Origin: Shewanella acanthi
GTDB lineage: Bacteria; Pseudomonadota; Gammaproteobacteria; Enterobacterales; Shewanellaceae
Length of the DNA: 64,000 bases
Reading direction: 5' to 3'
Assembly: GCF_019457475.1 (NCBI RefSeq)
Contig: NZ_CP080413.1
Coordinates: 1,612,001 to 1,676,000, forward strand
How positions within the stretch are numbered: the stretch's first letter is position 1; each line of letters starts with the position of its first letter. The translations under genes and the position numbers were made by a program. The notes under the pieces are model-generated. The model did not search any database. It saw only the letters and a program-made list of their open reading frames with translations, and was not told the origin of the DNA. Below are positions 48,436 through 57,114 of this stretch, piece after piece.

Positions 48436-49443
48436 ATGGAGCACACCTTGGCTACTCTGCGTCATCGCCTCAGTAATGCCTTTCAAGGCTTGACTCATCC
48501 TGCCGCCATTGGCTCTGTGATTAAACACAGGCTGAGGGTGTTACGGCAATTTATCCTTAGTCTGTCATTGGCCCAGCGTTACTACTTCTTGGCGCTATCA
48601 GCATTAATCATATTTCAAGATGACGTCTGGCTGGCGGCAACGATTACCGCTTTGGCACTTATTCTCGAATTTTGGCCTAAATTTGCAGTGGCTTGGCATT
48701 CCCTCGCGGGTAAAGCGATTTTCCTGTTGTTTTATGCCGTTATTGCCAATTTTGCCCTCGCAGCAAGTGGCAGTGTGGTGAATGAGATCACTGGCGTTTC
48801 CGCTTCACACTTGTCCTATACCCATAACTTCGCGATTTTGTTGTATCTGCCTATTTGGTTTGTGGGGATTTCGATCATTGCCCTATTACTGCTGCAGTTA
48901 TTCATCCCTGGTTACTTGTTTTTCCATGTTTGCCTTAAATTGCTAGGTATAGAGTCCTCCCAACAGGGATCTAAAAAACGTTTTGTGGTGACGACCGCAT
49001 TAGTGCGATTAATACTCTCAGTGGTTTTGCTGGCGAACCTTATCATTATTAGTGACAGCGAAAATTGGCTAACGGATTGGTCTAATCAACGGCAAGCGGC
49101 TAAACAAGCCCAGCTAAATGACGCAGCAGGTATGAACGAACAAGCTGCAATTAACCATTCAGCCTCAAAATCCTTAACGGATTCAAAGGACAGCCAAGCC
49201 CTTAAAGCCATCGGCCATAACTATTACACCGGCATTCGCAGCTTGATAGCTTCCTTTGCCTATAAATTTGAAGCCGATGGGCGCAGCCGCTGTGAGAAAT
49301 TGCCAAACTCAGTTGTGGTTGAACTCAATGATTATGAAATACTGGAAATAACTGAGGCAAAAAAGGAACCCTATGGTTATCACTTCGAGGTGAAGAAGTG
49401 TGTTTCCCCCGCCTTTGGCCAAGTTACCGTAGTGACAAAATAA
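48436..49443 (+). CDS. Membrane protein of unknown function, upstream of tyrosine phosphatase gene
   Basis: About 335 residues with four hydrophobic helices (FLALSALIIF, LEFWPKFAVAW to VIANFALA, ILLYLPIWFVGISIIALLLL, LSVVLLANLIII) and a soluble C-terminal domain of about 120 residues with two cysteines (RCEKLP, KKCVSP). I do not recognise the family. The start is uncertain: ATG at 48436 has no good ribosome site, GTG at 48394 is longer, and TTG at 48448 follows GGAG. The phosphatase gene begins 13 bases after the stop, so the two are co-transcribed. Confidence 0.65.
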   Translation: MEHTLATLRHRLSNAFQGLTHPAAIGSVIKHRLRVLRQFILSLSLAQRYYFLALSALIIFQDDVWLAATITALALILEFWPKFAVAWHSLAGKAIFLLFYAVIANFALAASGSVVNEITGVSASHLSYTHNFAILLYLPIWFVGISIIALLLLQLFIPGYLFFHVCLKLLGIESSQQGSKKRFVVTTALVRLILSVVLLANLIIISDSENWLTDWSNQRQAAKQAQLNDAAGMNEQAAINHSASKSLTDSKDSQALKAIGHNYYTGIRSLIASFAYKFEADGRSRCEKLPNSVVVELNDYEILEITEAKKEPYGYHFEVKKCVSPAFGQVTVVTK

Positions 49444-49456
49444 CGAGGTTTAGGCG

Positions 49457-49936
49457 ATGAAAAATCAACCTGTAAGACGAATTTTAATGGTGTGTATGGG
49501 CAATATCTGCCGCTCGCCAACTGCGGAGGCCGTATGCCGCGCCAAAATTATTGCGCGTCGCTTAGATATCGAAGTCGATTCGGCAGGCACTATCGATTAT
49601 CACCAAGGTAATGCGCCCGATAGCCGCACAATGGCAGCCGGTAAAAAGCGCGGTTTTAACTTTAATGGCATGCGCGCTAGACAGGTCATAGATACCGATT
49701 TTGAGCACTTTGATCTTATCCTCGCTGCGGATAATCATAATCTTTCAGAATTGCGTAAACGCTGCCCAAGTGAATACCAGCATAAGTTACAACTTATGCT
49801 TTCCTATGGGAACGCCAGTGTGACTGAAGTTCCTGATCCCTATTACGGTGGCCCTCAAGGATTTGAGCGGGTGCTTGATCTGCTAGAAGAGAGTATGGAG
49901 GCACTTCTCGATAATCTATCGTCTCAACATCACTAG
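49457..49936 (+). CDS. Low-molecular-weight protein-tyrosine phosphatase
   Basis: A 159-residue phosphatase with the P-loop MVCMGNICRSPTAEA (Cys-x5-Arg near residues 13-19) and the acid in EVPDPYYGG near residue 124. The family removes phosphate from tyrosine in proteins, often in exopolysaccharide control by Wzb-like partners; no kinase or polysaccharide genes are seen here. The start has GAGG ahead. It is preceded by an unknown membrane protein gene and followed by the umuD operator region. Confidence 0.92.
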   Translation: MKNQPVRRILMVCMGNICRSPTAEAVCRAKIIARRLDIEVDSAGTIDYHQGNAPDSRTMAAGKKRGFNFNGMRARQVIDTDFEHFDLILAADNHNLSELRKRCPSEYQHKLQLMLSYGNASVTEVPDPYYGGPQGFERVLDLLEESMEALLDNLSSQHH

Positions 49937-49957
49937 GAGTTCTTTTACACGTTCACG

Positions 49958-50015
49958 TCATGGTAAAAATCAACTATACTGTATTTATGTACAGTATAGT
50001 TGATTTTTACCATGA
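49958..50015. repeat. 26-bp-arm perfect inverted repeat over the umuD LexA box
   Basis: Left arm 49958-49983, spacer TTTATG at 49984-49989, right arm 49990-50015; all 26 bases pair exactly. The right arm contains the umuD ATG (50012-50014), and the mirrored left arm carries CAT. It extends well beyond the LexA box core (49979-49994). Confidence 0.9.
49979..49994. promoter_or_regulatory. LexA (SOS) box of umuDC
   Basis: CTGTATTTATGTACAG matches the CTGT-N8-ACAG consensus and lies 17 bases before the umuD ATG. A candidate promoter has TTCACG at 49952 and TATACT at 49975, 17 bases apart, so LexA would cover the -10 end and start point. Confidence 0.9.
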
Positions 50016-50434
50016 TAATATTCTTAGGTGATTTCCAAGGGCAAACTAGGCTTGAGTTGCCACTGTTTAACTCTTTAGTGGCGGCGGGTTTTCCTTCCCC
50101 TGCACAGGATTATATTGAACAAACTCTTGATCTGAACGAGCTGTGCATCAAGCACCCTGCTGCAACTTTTTTCGTACGGGTACTGGGCGAGTCGATGATT
50201 GAGGCGGGCATTTTCAACGGTGATGTGCTGGTGGTGGATCGCTCCTTAGATGCCATCCATGGTGACATCGTTGTGGCGGCTATTAATGGCGAATTTACCG
50301 TTAAACAATTGCAGCTCCATCCTCGAGTACAGCTGAATCCGTGTAACGGTGCCTTTTCACCAATAATGCTCCACGATGAGTCTGAACTGAGCCTCTTTGG
50401 GGTGGTGACCAATGTGGTGAAAAAATTGCGATGA
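50012..50434 (+). CDS. umuD: UmuD, DNA polymerase V accessory subunit (self-cleaving)
   Basis: A 140-residue LexA-fold protein that cleaves itself in SOS response, then joins UmuC in error-prone polymerase V. The cleavage site is Ala25-Gly26 (VAAGFPSP), the catalytic Ser is residue 61 (LGESMIEAG) and Lys98 lies in FTVKQLQ, each one position beyond the E. coli numbers, so the ATG at 50012 is well supported. No ribosome site stands before it; upstream bases are the inverted repeat. The stop overlaps the umuC start (ATGA). Confidence 0.95.
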   Translation: MIIFLGDFQGQTRLELPLFNSLVAAGFPSPAQDYIEQTLDLNELCIKHPAATFFVRVLGESMIEAGIFNGDVLVVDRSLDAIHGDIVVAAINGEFTVKQLQLHPRVQLNPCNGAFSPIMLHDESELSLFGVVTNVVKKLR

Positions 50435-51705
50435 AACCACAGCTCTTCGCCCATGTGGATTGCAATAATTTTTACGCCAGTTGTGAGCGCATGTTCAGGC
50501 CTGATCTGATTGGCCGTCCTATCGTTGTACTGTCAAATAACGACGGTTGTATCGTGGCGCGATCGGCAGAGGCGAAACAACTGGGCATTAAAATGGGAGT
50601 GCCAGCTTTTCAAGTGCGCTCTTTGTTAGAGCAACATAGTGTGGCTGTTTTTTCCTCCAATTATGCCCTCTATGCGGATATCTCGGCGAGGGTGATGACC
50701 ACACTCGAGCAAATGGTGCCCCAAGTCGAAGTCTATTCCATCGATGAGGCGTTTTTGGATATGGCACATTTGGACAAGTGCCTTAGCGTGCCGAAGCTTG
50801 CATTGGAGATCCGTAGTCGTATTCAAAAGTGGATTGGGATAACGGTTTGTGTTGGAATTGCGCCGACAAAAACTCTGGCGAAATTGGCAAATCACGCCGC
50901 AAAAATATATCCCGCGACACAGGGCGTGGTCGATCTTCGTGATAGTGCGCGGCAACGTCGATTAATGGCGTTGGTACCTGTGGAGGAGGTATGGGGTATT
51001 GGTCGGCGACTGTCAAAACGGCTGGCGGCGTTGGGGATAAACACTGCACTGCAATTAGCCGATGCCCATCCCAAATTAATCCGTGATACTTTTTCGGTGA
51101 CGGTTGAACGAACGGTGCGGGAATTAAATGGTATTGCCTGTGCGGATGTACAGCCTGAGGCGGCAACTAAGCAGCAAATTATCAGCTCTCGCTCCTTTGG
51201 TGAACGAATCTTTGAGTTCACCGACATGCAGCAGGCGATCAATGAATATACCTATCGAGCCTGTGAGAAATTACGGCTCGAACGGCAATATGCTAAGGCG
51301 ATGTCGGTGTTTATTCGTACCAGCCCCTTTAGTGATAACACACCGCAGTACAGTAAAACATTGACAGCTAGCCTTGTCCGGCCTAGCGATGATACCCGTG
51401 ACTTTATCGCCTTAGGGCAGTCGTTATTACAAGGTGTATGGCGGGAAGGTCATGCCTATGCTAAGGCTGGGGTAATGCTCGGCGATTTTTATGCTCCAGG
51501 AGTATACCAATTGGAGCTCTTTGACGGGGTGGCATCGAGGCCAAAGAGTAAGGAGCTGATGCAATTACTCGATAGGGTGAATCACAGTGGTTTAGGCAAA
51601 ATTAGTTTTGCTGGTCAAGGGATCGCTCAAACTTGGGGTATGAAGCGCGAACATCTGTCACCGAGTTATACCACCCAGTGGACGCAGTTACCTGTTGTTA
51701 AGTAG
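50431..51705 (+). CDS. umuC: UmuC, catalytic subunit of DNA polymerase V
   Basis: Y-family translesion polymerase of 424 residues. HVDCNNFYASCERMFRPDL at the N-terminus, YSIDEAFLDM with the catalytic acidic pair and GIAPTKTLAKLANHAAK show the fold. The C-terminal little-finger region and the UmuC-specific tail are full length. Its start overlaps umuD by four bases. There is no clear terminator after it. Confidence 0.95.
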   Translation: MKPQLFAHVDCNNFYASCERMFRPDLIGRPIVVLSNNDGCIVARSAEAKQLGIKMGVPAFQVRSLLEQHSVAVFSSNYALYADISARVMTTLEQMVPQVEVYSIDEAFLDMAHLDKCLSVPKLALEIRSRIQKWIGITVCVGIAPTKTLAKLANHAAKIYPATQGVVDLRDSARQRRLMALVPVEEVWGIGRRLSKRLAALGINTALQLADAHPKLIRDTFSVTVERTVRELNGIACADVQPEAATKQQIISSRSFGERIFEFTDMQQAINEYTYRACEKLRLERQYAKAMSVFIRTSPFSDNTPQYSKTLTASLVRPSDDTRDFIALGQSLLQGVWREGHAYAKAGVMLGDFYAPGVYQLELFDGVASRPKSKELMQLLDRVNHSGLGKISFAGQGIAQTWGMKREHLSPSYTTQWTQLPVVK

Positions 51706-52040
51706 TCTCCGATTGCCAGTGAGTTTAATATTGCGTCGCAGCGAGGGCATTCGACAGCGCATCGTATATGCGTTGGCTAAAGAATCGTGTTAACCCAAAA
51801 CGGGCCTAGTCGATTGTTCTTCCCCAACAAAGGCTAACAAGAGGGTAAGGAGTGGCAGGCATAATACTGAAGCAGGGTCATACAGCGTGAGTAAGGCCCA
51901 GTAATCTTGAGGTGTTATTTCAATAAAAACTGTTTAGTATTAATAAGCTAACGATTTTAAGCTAATGGCGTAGCAGGACCTAATGCCTCATGTTATTGCA
52001 CCTTAGTCAATAAGCGGCGGCTCCACCAAGGATAATAGCA
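51706..52040. other. umuC / acetyltransferase intergenic region
   Basis: About 335 bases in which I see no supported gene, repeat or terminator. AAGGAT near 52028 is the ribosome site of the acetyltransferase gene. Confidence 0.35.
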
Positions 52041-52553
52041 ATGATCACCCAAACCGAACGACTGATTTTACGCCCCTTTTGTGAGGAGGATGTAGATGCG
52101 CTGTTTATGATGAACAGCATCCCTGAAATGCTGACCTATATTCCGATGGCGCCGTTGACATCCACTGAGCAGGCGATGGAAATATTTCATCAAGTTATCC
52201 AGCAGGATTATAAACAGCACGGTTTTGGGCGTTGGGCGGTAGTGCACAAAGCCGATGATAAGGTGATTGGTTTCTGCGGCCCTAAATTTATTCCCGAATA
52301 CAACGAAGTGGAAATAGGTTATCGTTATTTCCCTGAGTATTGGCGCCAAGGGATTGCAACGGAAGCCGCTGAGGCCGCATTAAAAGCTTTCCCAAAGTTT
52401 GGGATAAATAAAACCATTGCACTGATTTTAGAGGGGAATATTGGCTCTGAGATGGTGGCCAAACGGGTGGGGATGCAATGGCGTGAGCAGAATGAGTTTA
52501 TGGGCCACAGGGTTAATGTATACGCTAAGCATTTATCAGCGATAGAAGTGTAG
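52041..52553 (+). CDS. GNAT-family acetyltransferase (RimJ/RimL-like)
   Basis: A 170-residue GNAT protein with ERLILRPFCEEDVDALFMM at the N-terminus, EVEIGYRYFPEYWRQGIATEAAEAALKAF holding the acetyl-CoA loop (RQGIATE) and VAKRVGMQWREQ near the end. The group acetylates protein N-termini, amino groups of antibiotics or small molecules; the substrate here cannot be told. Start ATG follows AAGGAT. Confidence 0.85.
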   Translation: MITQTERLILRPFCEEDVDALFMMNSIPEMLTYIPMAPLTSTEQAMEIFHQVIQQDYKQHGFGRWAVVHKADDKVIGFCGPKFIPEYNEVEIGYRYFPEYWRQGIATEAAEAALKAFPKFGINKTIALILEGNIGSEMVAKRVGMQWREQNEFMGHRVNVYAKHLSAIEV

Positions 52554-52557
52554 CAGT

Positions 52558-52582
52558 AAAAAACCAGCCGAGGCTGGTTTTT
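52558..52582. terminator. Bidirectional terminator between acetyltransferase gene and fur
   Basis: AAAAACCAGCC and GGCTGGTTTTT arms around two bases, between converging genes, with A- and T-tracts on both sides. Confidence 0.9.
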
Positions 52583-52620
52583 AATTAAGGTGTGAGCATC
52601 AAACAAGATGCAATTTGAGG

Positions 52621-53052
52621 TTATTCGTCGTTATGGTCACAACTTTCATTAGTGCAATGGCCATAAAGATATAAGCTGTGGTTAGTCAGCTTGATATTGT
52701 GCTTCATGGCAATTTCGTCTTGGCGACGTTCGATAACTTCATCTGAAAACTCAATCACTTTGCCGCAGGAGAGGCACACTAAGTGATCGTGATGGTGCTG
52801 AGTTGATAACTCAAATACGGCTTTGCCACTTTCGAAATGGTGGCGCGTCACAATACCTGCATCATCAAACTGGTTTAACACACGGTAAACTGTCGCTAGA
52901 CCAATTTCTTCACCCAAATCGAGCAGTTTTTTATATAAATCTTCTGCGCTGATATGTTGGTTTTCAGGTCCTTGCATCAGTTCGAGGATCTTGACTCGCG
53001 GCAGAGTAATTTTCAAACCGGCTTTTTTTAGCGCTTGATTTCCATCTGTCAT
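52621..53052 (-). CDS. fur: Ferric uptake regulator
   Basis: A 143-residue iron-sensing repressor. The winged helix lies at residues 1-80 (GLATVYRVLNQFDDAGIVTRHHF), followed by HHHDHLVCLSCGKVIEF, which contains the metal-binding His cluster and the first CxxC, and CTNESCDH at the C-terminus. It matches gammaproteobacterial Fur closely. The gene is divergent from cobB across about 255 bases, in which no exact Fur box was picked out. Confidence 0.96.
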   Translation of the reverse strand: MTDGNQALKKAGLKITLPRVKILELMQGPENQHISAEDLYKKLLDLGEEIGLATVYRVLNQFDDAGIVTRHHFESGKAVFELSTQHHHDHLVCLSCGKVIEFSDEVIERRQDEIAMKHNIKLTNHSLYLYGHCTNESCDHNDE

Positions 53053-53307
53053 TGCTAATCTCTTGATTGCAGAACCAATAGGTTCATCCGTGGATAGTGA
53101 GTGCCATTATAGGGGGTCAGTTTAAAAACTGAAACCTTTGATCATGCTTTATGGAACTATATGCAGATAAATTGTGTTATTTAGTGCGCAATTGCAATAA
53201 ATTACGGCAATTCAAGCATAGTATTTGTATGGTTATACAAAGGAATAATGTTCACGAAGGGTAAAATTCGTGACAATAGACCAATAATTAAAAACAAGGG
53301 ATACAGT

Positions 53308-54042
53308 ATGTACCAGCATATTGTGGTATTAACAGGGGCTGGGATTTCGGCCGAGTCGGGATTACGGACCTTTCGCGATCAAGATGGTCTGTGGGAAGAG
53401 CATCATATTGAGGATGTGGCGACACCGGAGGGTTATGCAAAAGATGCCGAATTAGTTGAGCGTTTTTATAACAGTCGGTGGCAGCAATTGAATAGTGGCT
53501 CGGTGGAACCTAATGCTGCCCATGTCGCGTTAGCGAAATTAGAGGCGGAATTTCCTGGGCAGTTGTTAGTGGTTACCCAGAATATTGATAACCTCCATGA
53601 GCGAGCTGGTTCAAAGCGCTTGTTACATATGCATGGTGAACTGACAAAGGGTCGTTGCCCGCGTTCCCAACAAACCTTTACTCTGCGGGAGCCCTATGGG
53701 CCCAATAATTGCTGTACTTGTTGTATTCCTGCGCAGCGTCTACGTCCACATGTGGTGTGGTTTGGTGAAATGCCCTTGGGCATGGACAAAATTCATCAAG
53801 CACTAGACAACTGTGATTTGTTTATTGCTATTGGCACCTCGGGGACGGTTTATCCGGCCGCAGGTTTTGTCGATATTGTTAATCACCACGGTAAACAAAC
53901 GGTAGAAGTGAACCTAATGCCCGCCGATAGACACAGTCAATTCCAATATCATTTAACCGGCAAGGCGGGGGATATTGTGCCTAAGCTGGTGGAGGTAATT
54001 TTATCGGGGAATGTCGTCGGAACAGATTTGGCGGCATCATGA
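53308..54042 (+). CDS. cobB: NAD-dependent protein deacylase (Sir2 family)
   Basis: Removes acetyl or succinyl groups from protein lysines using NAD, for example reactivating acetyl-CoA or propionyl-CoA synthetases. From the ATG at 53308, with AAGGG seven bases ahead, it has 244 residues. GAGISAESGLRTFRDQDGLWEEH, TQNIDNLHERAG and the catalytic HMHGEL are intact. RPHVVWFGEMPLGMDKI matches E. coli CobB closely. An in-frame ATG at 53248 would add 20 residues. Its stop overlaps the next gene (ATGA). Confidence 0.93.
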   Translation: MYQHIVVLTGAGISAESGLRTFRDQDGLWEEHHIEDVATPEGYAKDAELVERFYNSRWQQLNSGSVEPNAAHVALAKLEAEFPGQLLVVTQNIDNLHERAGSKRLLHMHGELTKGRCPRSQQTFTLREPYGPNNCCTCCIPAQRLRPHVVWFGEMPLGMDKIHQALDNCDLFIAIGTSGTVYPAAGFVDIVNHHGKQTVEVNLMPADRHSQFQYHLTGKAGDIVPKLVEVILSGNVVGTDLAAS

Positions 54043-54488
54043 GTCAAGGCCTTGCGATTATCATGCGCGGCCTACCTGGGAGCGGTAAATCCCATTGGAT
54101 AACCCAATTTATTCAAGGTTTACCGCTCGAGCAAGCCATCAGGTTAAAACAACATGGTATTTTCTCAACTGATAGCTATTTTTATCAGGATGGGGAATAC
54201 CGTTTTGATGCCAAAAAGTTGCCCGAATACCATCAGCGTAATCTTAGTGCATTTATTCAAGCACTTGGTCGTAATGAGCCCATCGTTATCTGCGATAATA
54301 CCAATATCTGTGGTTGGGAATACATGGCTTATGTGGCGGCGGCCAAAGCGCTTAGTTACCAGGTACGAATGATGCTCATTGGTAATCCACTTGATATGGC
54401 GCACCAGCGTCAGTGCGCTGAGCGCAATCAGCACCAAGTTCCCCTTAATCAGATCCAGCGGATGGCGAAGCTCTTTGAGCCTTTTTAA
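54039..54488 (+). CDS. P-loop kinase-like protein downstream of cobB
   Basis: A 149-residue NTPase or kinase with the Walker A GLPGSGKSHW near residue 11 and ICDNTNICGWEYMAYVAAAKA further on; RQCAERNQHQVP may be the arginine-rich lid. It resembles small AAA/zeta-like or polynucleotide-kinase-type P-loop proteins, but I cannot assign a substrate. Translation is coupled to cobB by a four-base overlap, suggesting a joint role. Confidence 0.75.
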   Translation: MSQGLAIIMRGLPGSGKSHWITQFIQGLPLEQAIRLKQHGIFSTDSYFYQDGEYRFDAKKLPEYHQRNLSAFIQALGRNEPIVICDNTNICGWEYMAYVAAAKALSYQVRMMLIGNPLDMAHQRQCAERNQHQVPLNQIQRMAKLFEPF

Positions 54489-54721
54489 ACGACATCAGTA
54501 AAGTTGTTCTAGAAATAGCTTGAGCAGACGTAAGTTGACCAAGGTGGTAAATCGCATTTCGTACTGCTCTGATCACGCCAATACTGAGCTATAAACCGAC
54601 ATTTATTTTAGTAATTTAGCTTGGCTCGCCTTTTCATTGTTATTGATTGCGGTAAACTAGCGACAATTTTTAAGCCTGCACTTAAGTGGCTTTTTCGCTT
54701 AAGTTTTTTTCAGGAGGATAA

Positions 54722-55669
54722 ATGATTACTGCCTATGTCTATGAAAATCGTCAGCTTACGATGACCGAAATCAACCTACATGACAGTATTCCTGCCTCGA
54801 CCATTTGGTTAGATCTCTATAAACCCGATGATGCAGAGCGTGAATGGTTAAGTCATTTCTCCGTTGAAGAAGTCCCCGACGAAGAAGATATCAATGAGAT
54901 TGAGGCGTCGGCGCGTTTTTATCAAAACAGCGATGGCCTGCATATTAATTCCCTGTTCCCACAGCGCGTGGGGCAGGATGTGCGCGGCGTGAACGTCTCC
55001 TTTAACTTACGTAGTAATTTTTTGCTCACTATCCGTGAAGAGGATGTGGGTCTTATTCGTTTGCTGCGTAACTACCTGCGTTTAGGGCGTTTAGAGGTTT
55101 CAACCCCGCAGGAATTGTTCCTCGCGCTGTTTAATCTCAAGGTAGATTATTTGTCCGACCTTATTGAGGATGTCTATACCGTGCTCGAAAATGTGGGTGA
55201 GCAGGTATTCGACAGTGAAGAGCTCGATGATGTGTTTAAACTCATTACCTTACAGGAAGACTCGAACGGTAAAATTCGTTTGAGTCTGCTCGATACCCAG
55301 CGTTCGCTGCGTTATATGCAGCGCTACTACCGCGGGCAATTGTCAGATGAGCATTTAAAAGACCTAAGGGAAATGTTGTCAGACATCGAATCCTTGATGC
55401 CCCACAGTCAGTTTATTTTCGATAAATTAAACTTTTTGCTGGATGCGGCCATGGGTTTCAGTGGTTTGCAGCAAAACCGGATCATCAAAATCTTCTCGGT
55501 TGCCGCAGTGGTGTTTCTACCGCCTACGTTAATTGCCAGCAGTTATGGGATGAACTTTAGCAGCATGCCAGAGCTTGAATGGCAATACGGTTACCCGATG
55601 GCAATATTAATGATGTTAGCGAGTGCCGCGGGCACTTACTTCTTCTTTAAGCGTAAACATTGGCTCTAA
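54722..55669 (+). CDS. corA: Magnesium/cobalt transporter CorA
   Basis: A 315-residue pentameric Mg2+ channel. The long cytoplasmic N-terminal part carries ASARFYQNSDGLHINSLFPQRV, and two helices at the C-terminus flank the signature YGMNFSSMPELEWQYGYP (GMN loop). The tail ends KRKHWL, as is typical. The start has AGGAGG ahead. The 233-base upstream interval shows no recognised magnesium riboswitch. Confidence 0.95.
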   Translation: MITAYVYENRQLTMTEINLHDSIPASTIWLDLYKPDDAEREWLSHFSVEEVPDEEDINEIEASARFYQNSDGLHINSLFPQRVGQDVRGVNVSFNLRSNFLLTIREEDVGLIRLLRNYLRLGRLEVSTPQELFLALFNLKVDYLSDLIEDVYTVLENVGEQVFDSEELDDVFKLITLQEDSNGKIRLSLLDTQRSLRYMQRYYRGQLSDEHLKDLREMLSDIESLMPHSQFIFDKLNFLLDAAMGFSGLQQNRIIKIFSVAAVVFLPPTLIASSYGMNFSSMPELEWQYGYPMAILMMLASAAGTYFFFKRKHWL

Positions 55670-55686
55670 CTAAGAATTAACCACCA

Positions 55687-55717
55687 TAAAAAAGCCGGAT
55701 TTAATCCGGCTTTTTTA
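55687..55717. terminator. Bidirectional terminator between corA and HD-GYP gene
   Basis: AAAAAAGCCGGAT and ATCCGGCTTTTTT arms around two bases between converging genes; both strands end in T-runs. Confidence 0.93.
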
Positions 55718-55738
55718 TGGGCGACTGAACGCAGTTGG

Positions 55739-57001
55739 CTATTTACGGCTGTCGTTGCCAAAGTAATAACTGACCCGCTCCCGTGGATTTAAGTATTCGT
55801 GAACTTTTTCGGGTAATGCAGAGGGCGGTAGGCAGCGTACAATGCTGATCCCTTCATGCTCTAAATCGACAATTGGCGCTTGGTCCTTAGGGATCATGGC
55901 ATCGTAGACCATGATTTTAGGGCAAAGTAATTTGTTCAAATTGACCGACATCACCATTGCATATTGGCCACTCGACAGTTCGACCACACTGCCCGGTGGA
56001 TAGATCCCCAGCATTTTTACTATTTGTCCGACGTATTCCTGATTCAATTTAGTCTTGTAATGCTTATATAAGTAGCCTAGAGCGATATAAGGCATACGCG
56101 GTTTACTTTGGTTACTCGGGTAACAGAGTGAGTCGTATTCATTCACAACAGCTAATAATTGCGATACCTTATCAAGCTCTTGTTCAGAGAGTCCCTTGGG
56201 ATAGCCGCTGCCATCAAGAAATTCATGGTGCTGGGTAATAATGCGCAGCGCCTCTTGGGGAAAGTTTTCGGCTAACTTCAACAGTTCAACGCTTAAGAGT
56301 GAATGCTGTTTTATAAAGTTCAGTTCAGGTGCCGTCCAAGCCGTAGTTTTTTTAAGGATTTGCGAAGGAATTTTTAATTTGCCAACATCATGGAATAGCG
56401 CACTTAAACCAATAAGTTCAATTTCACTGCGATTCCAACCAAATTCTTTTGCAAGTAGCATGGCCAAAATCGACACGTTTAAAGAGTGATAATAAATTCC
56501 CTCATCCTGCTTAGCATCACTCATTAAGTGCAACACTAAGTTATCTGAGGTTAATAGCTGATCGACAATGCTATTGACTAAGTCTTTCGCGTCATCAACC
56601 GCGTTTAAGGGGCGACTTCTCAACTTGGCGATGAGGTTTCGCATCATCGCGATAGAGCGATTAAAATTTTGCTCGGTTTTGTGGATATCACGGCGAAGCT
56701 TTTTCTGGACTTCGATTTGTTCCGCCTTATAGTCGTCCATATCCTTTTTCAGTTGATTGATTTCAGCACTGGCAGGCTGCGTTAGAGGGTTGATTGCTGC
56801 AGCGGTTAATGGCGGTGTATCACTGCGTTCCAAATCGACAATAACAAACTGAATACCGAGGTTTTTGATCAGTTCAATTTGTGCAGACTGCTTAATCAAA
56901 AAGCTGCTGAATAGAAAGGGGTGATCCTTCCAAGAGACTGGCAAACGTACAAAGTTTCCGATCTGTAATTGACTGACTGACACTTTACAACTTTTCTTCA
57001 T
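55739..57001 (-). CDS. HD-GYP domain phosphodiesterase
   Basis: A 420-residue protein likely to break down cyclic di-GMP. The N-terminal DUF3391-like region (residues about 1-75) is followed by a coiled coil at about 80-110 and an HD-GYP domain. The HD motif is FHDVGKLKIP near residue 205, and HHEFLDGSGYPKGL near residue 265 is the GYP signature; both are complete, so catalysis is likely. There is no membrane segment. It is divergent from a 2OG-oxygenase gene with 113 bases between. Confidence 0.9.
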   Translation of the reverse strand: MKKSCKVSVSQLQIGNFVRLPVSWKDHPFLFSSFLIKQSAQIELIKNLGIQFVIVDLERSDTPPLTAAAINPLTQPASAEINQLKKDMDDYKAEQIEVQKKLRRDIHKTEQNFNRSIAMMRNLIAKLRSRPLNAVDDAKDLVNSIVDQLLTSDNLVLHLMSDAKQDEGIYYHSLNVSILAMLLAKEFGWNRSEIELIGLSALFHDVGKLKIPSQILKKTTAWTAPELNFIKQHSLLSVELLKLAENFPQEALRIITQHHEFLDGSGYPKGLSEQELDKVSQLLAVVNEYDSLCYPSNQSKPRMPYIALGYLYKHYKTKLNQEYVGQIVKMLGIYPPGSVVELSSGQYAMVMSVNLNKLLCPKIMVYDAMIPKDQAPIVDLEHEGISIVRCLPPSALPEKVHEYLNPRERVSYYFGNDSRK

Positions 57002-57114
57002 ATTTTTGTTATCAAAAAGCCATGGTGGTTATTTTATATTAATGATGCAGCTTTACAATTACTTAACTTACATGTCAGCATATCGACGTTGAAATAGCTG
57101 TAGATTGAGAAAGT

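Noticed and set aside
53708..53740. Apparently missing zinc cysteine in CobB
   Set aside because: The first pair reads CPRS here, but E. coli CobB as I recall it also has Cys with Ser at this point, so it is not a lesion.
54489..54721. Possible magnesium riboswitch before corA
   Set aside because: No M-box or mgtA-type leader structure could be seen.
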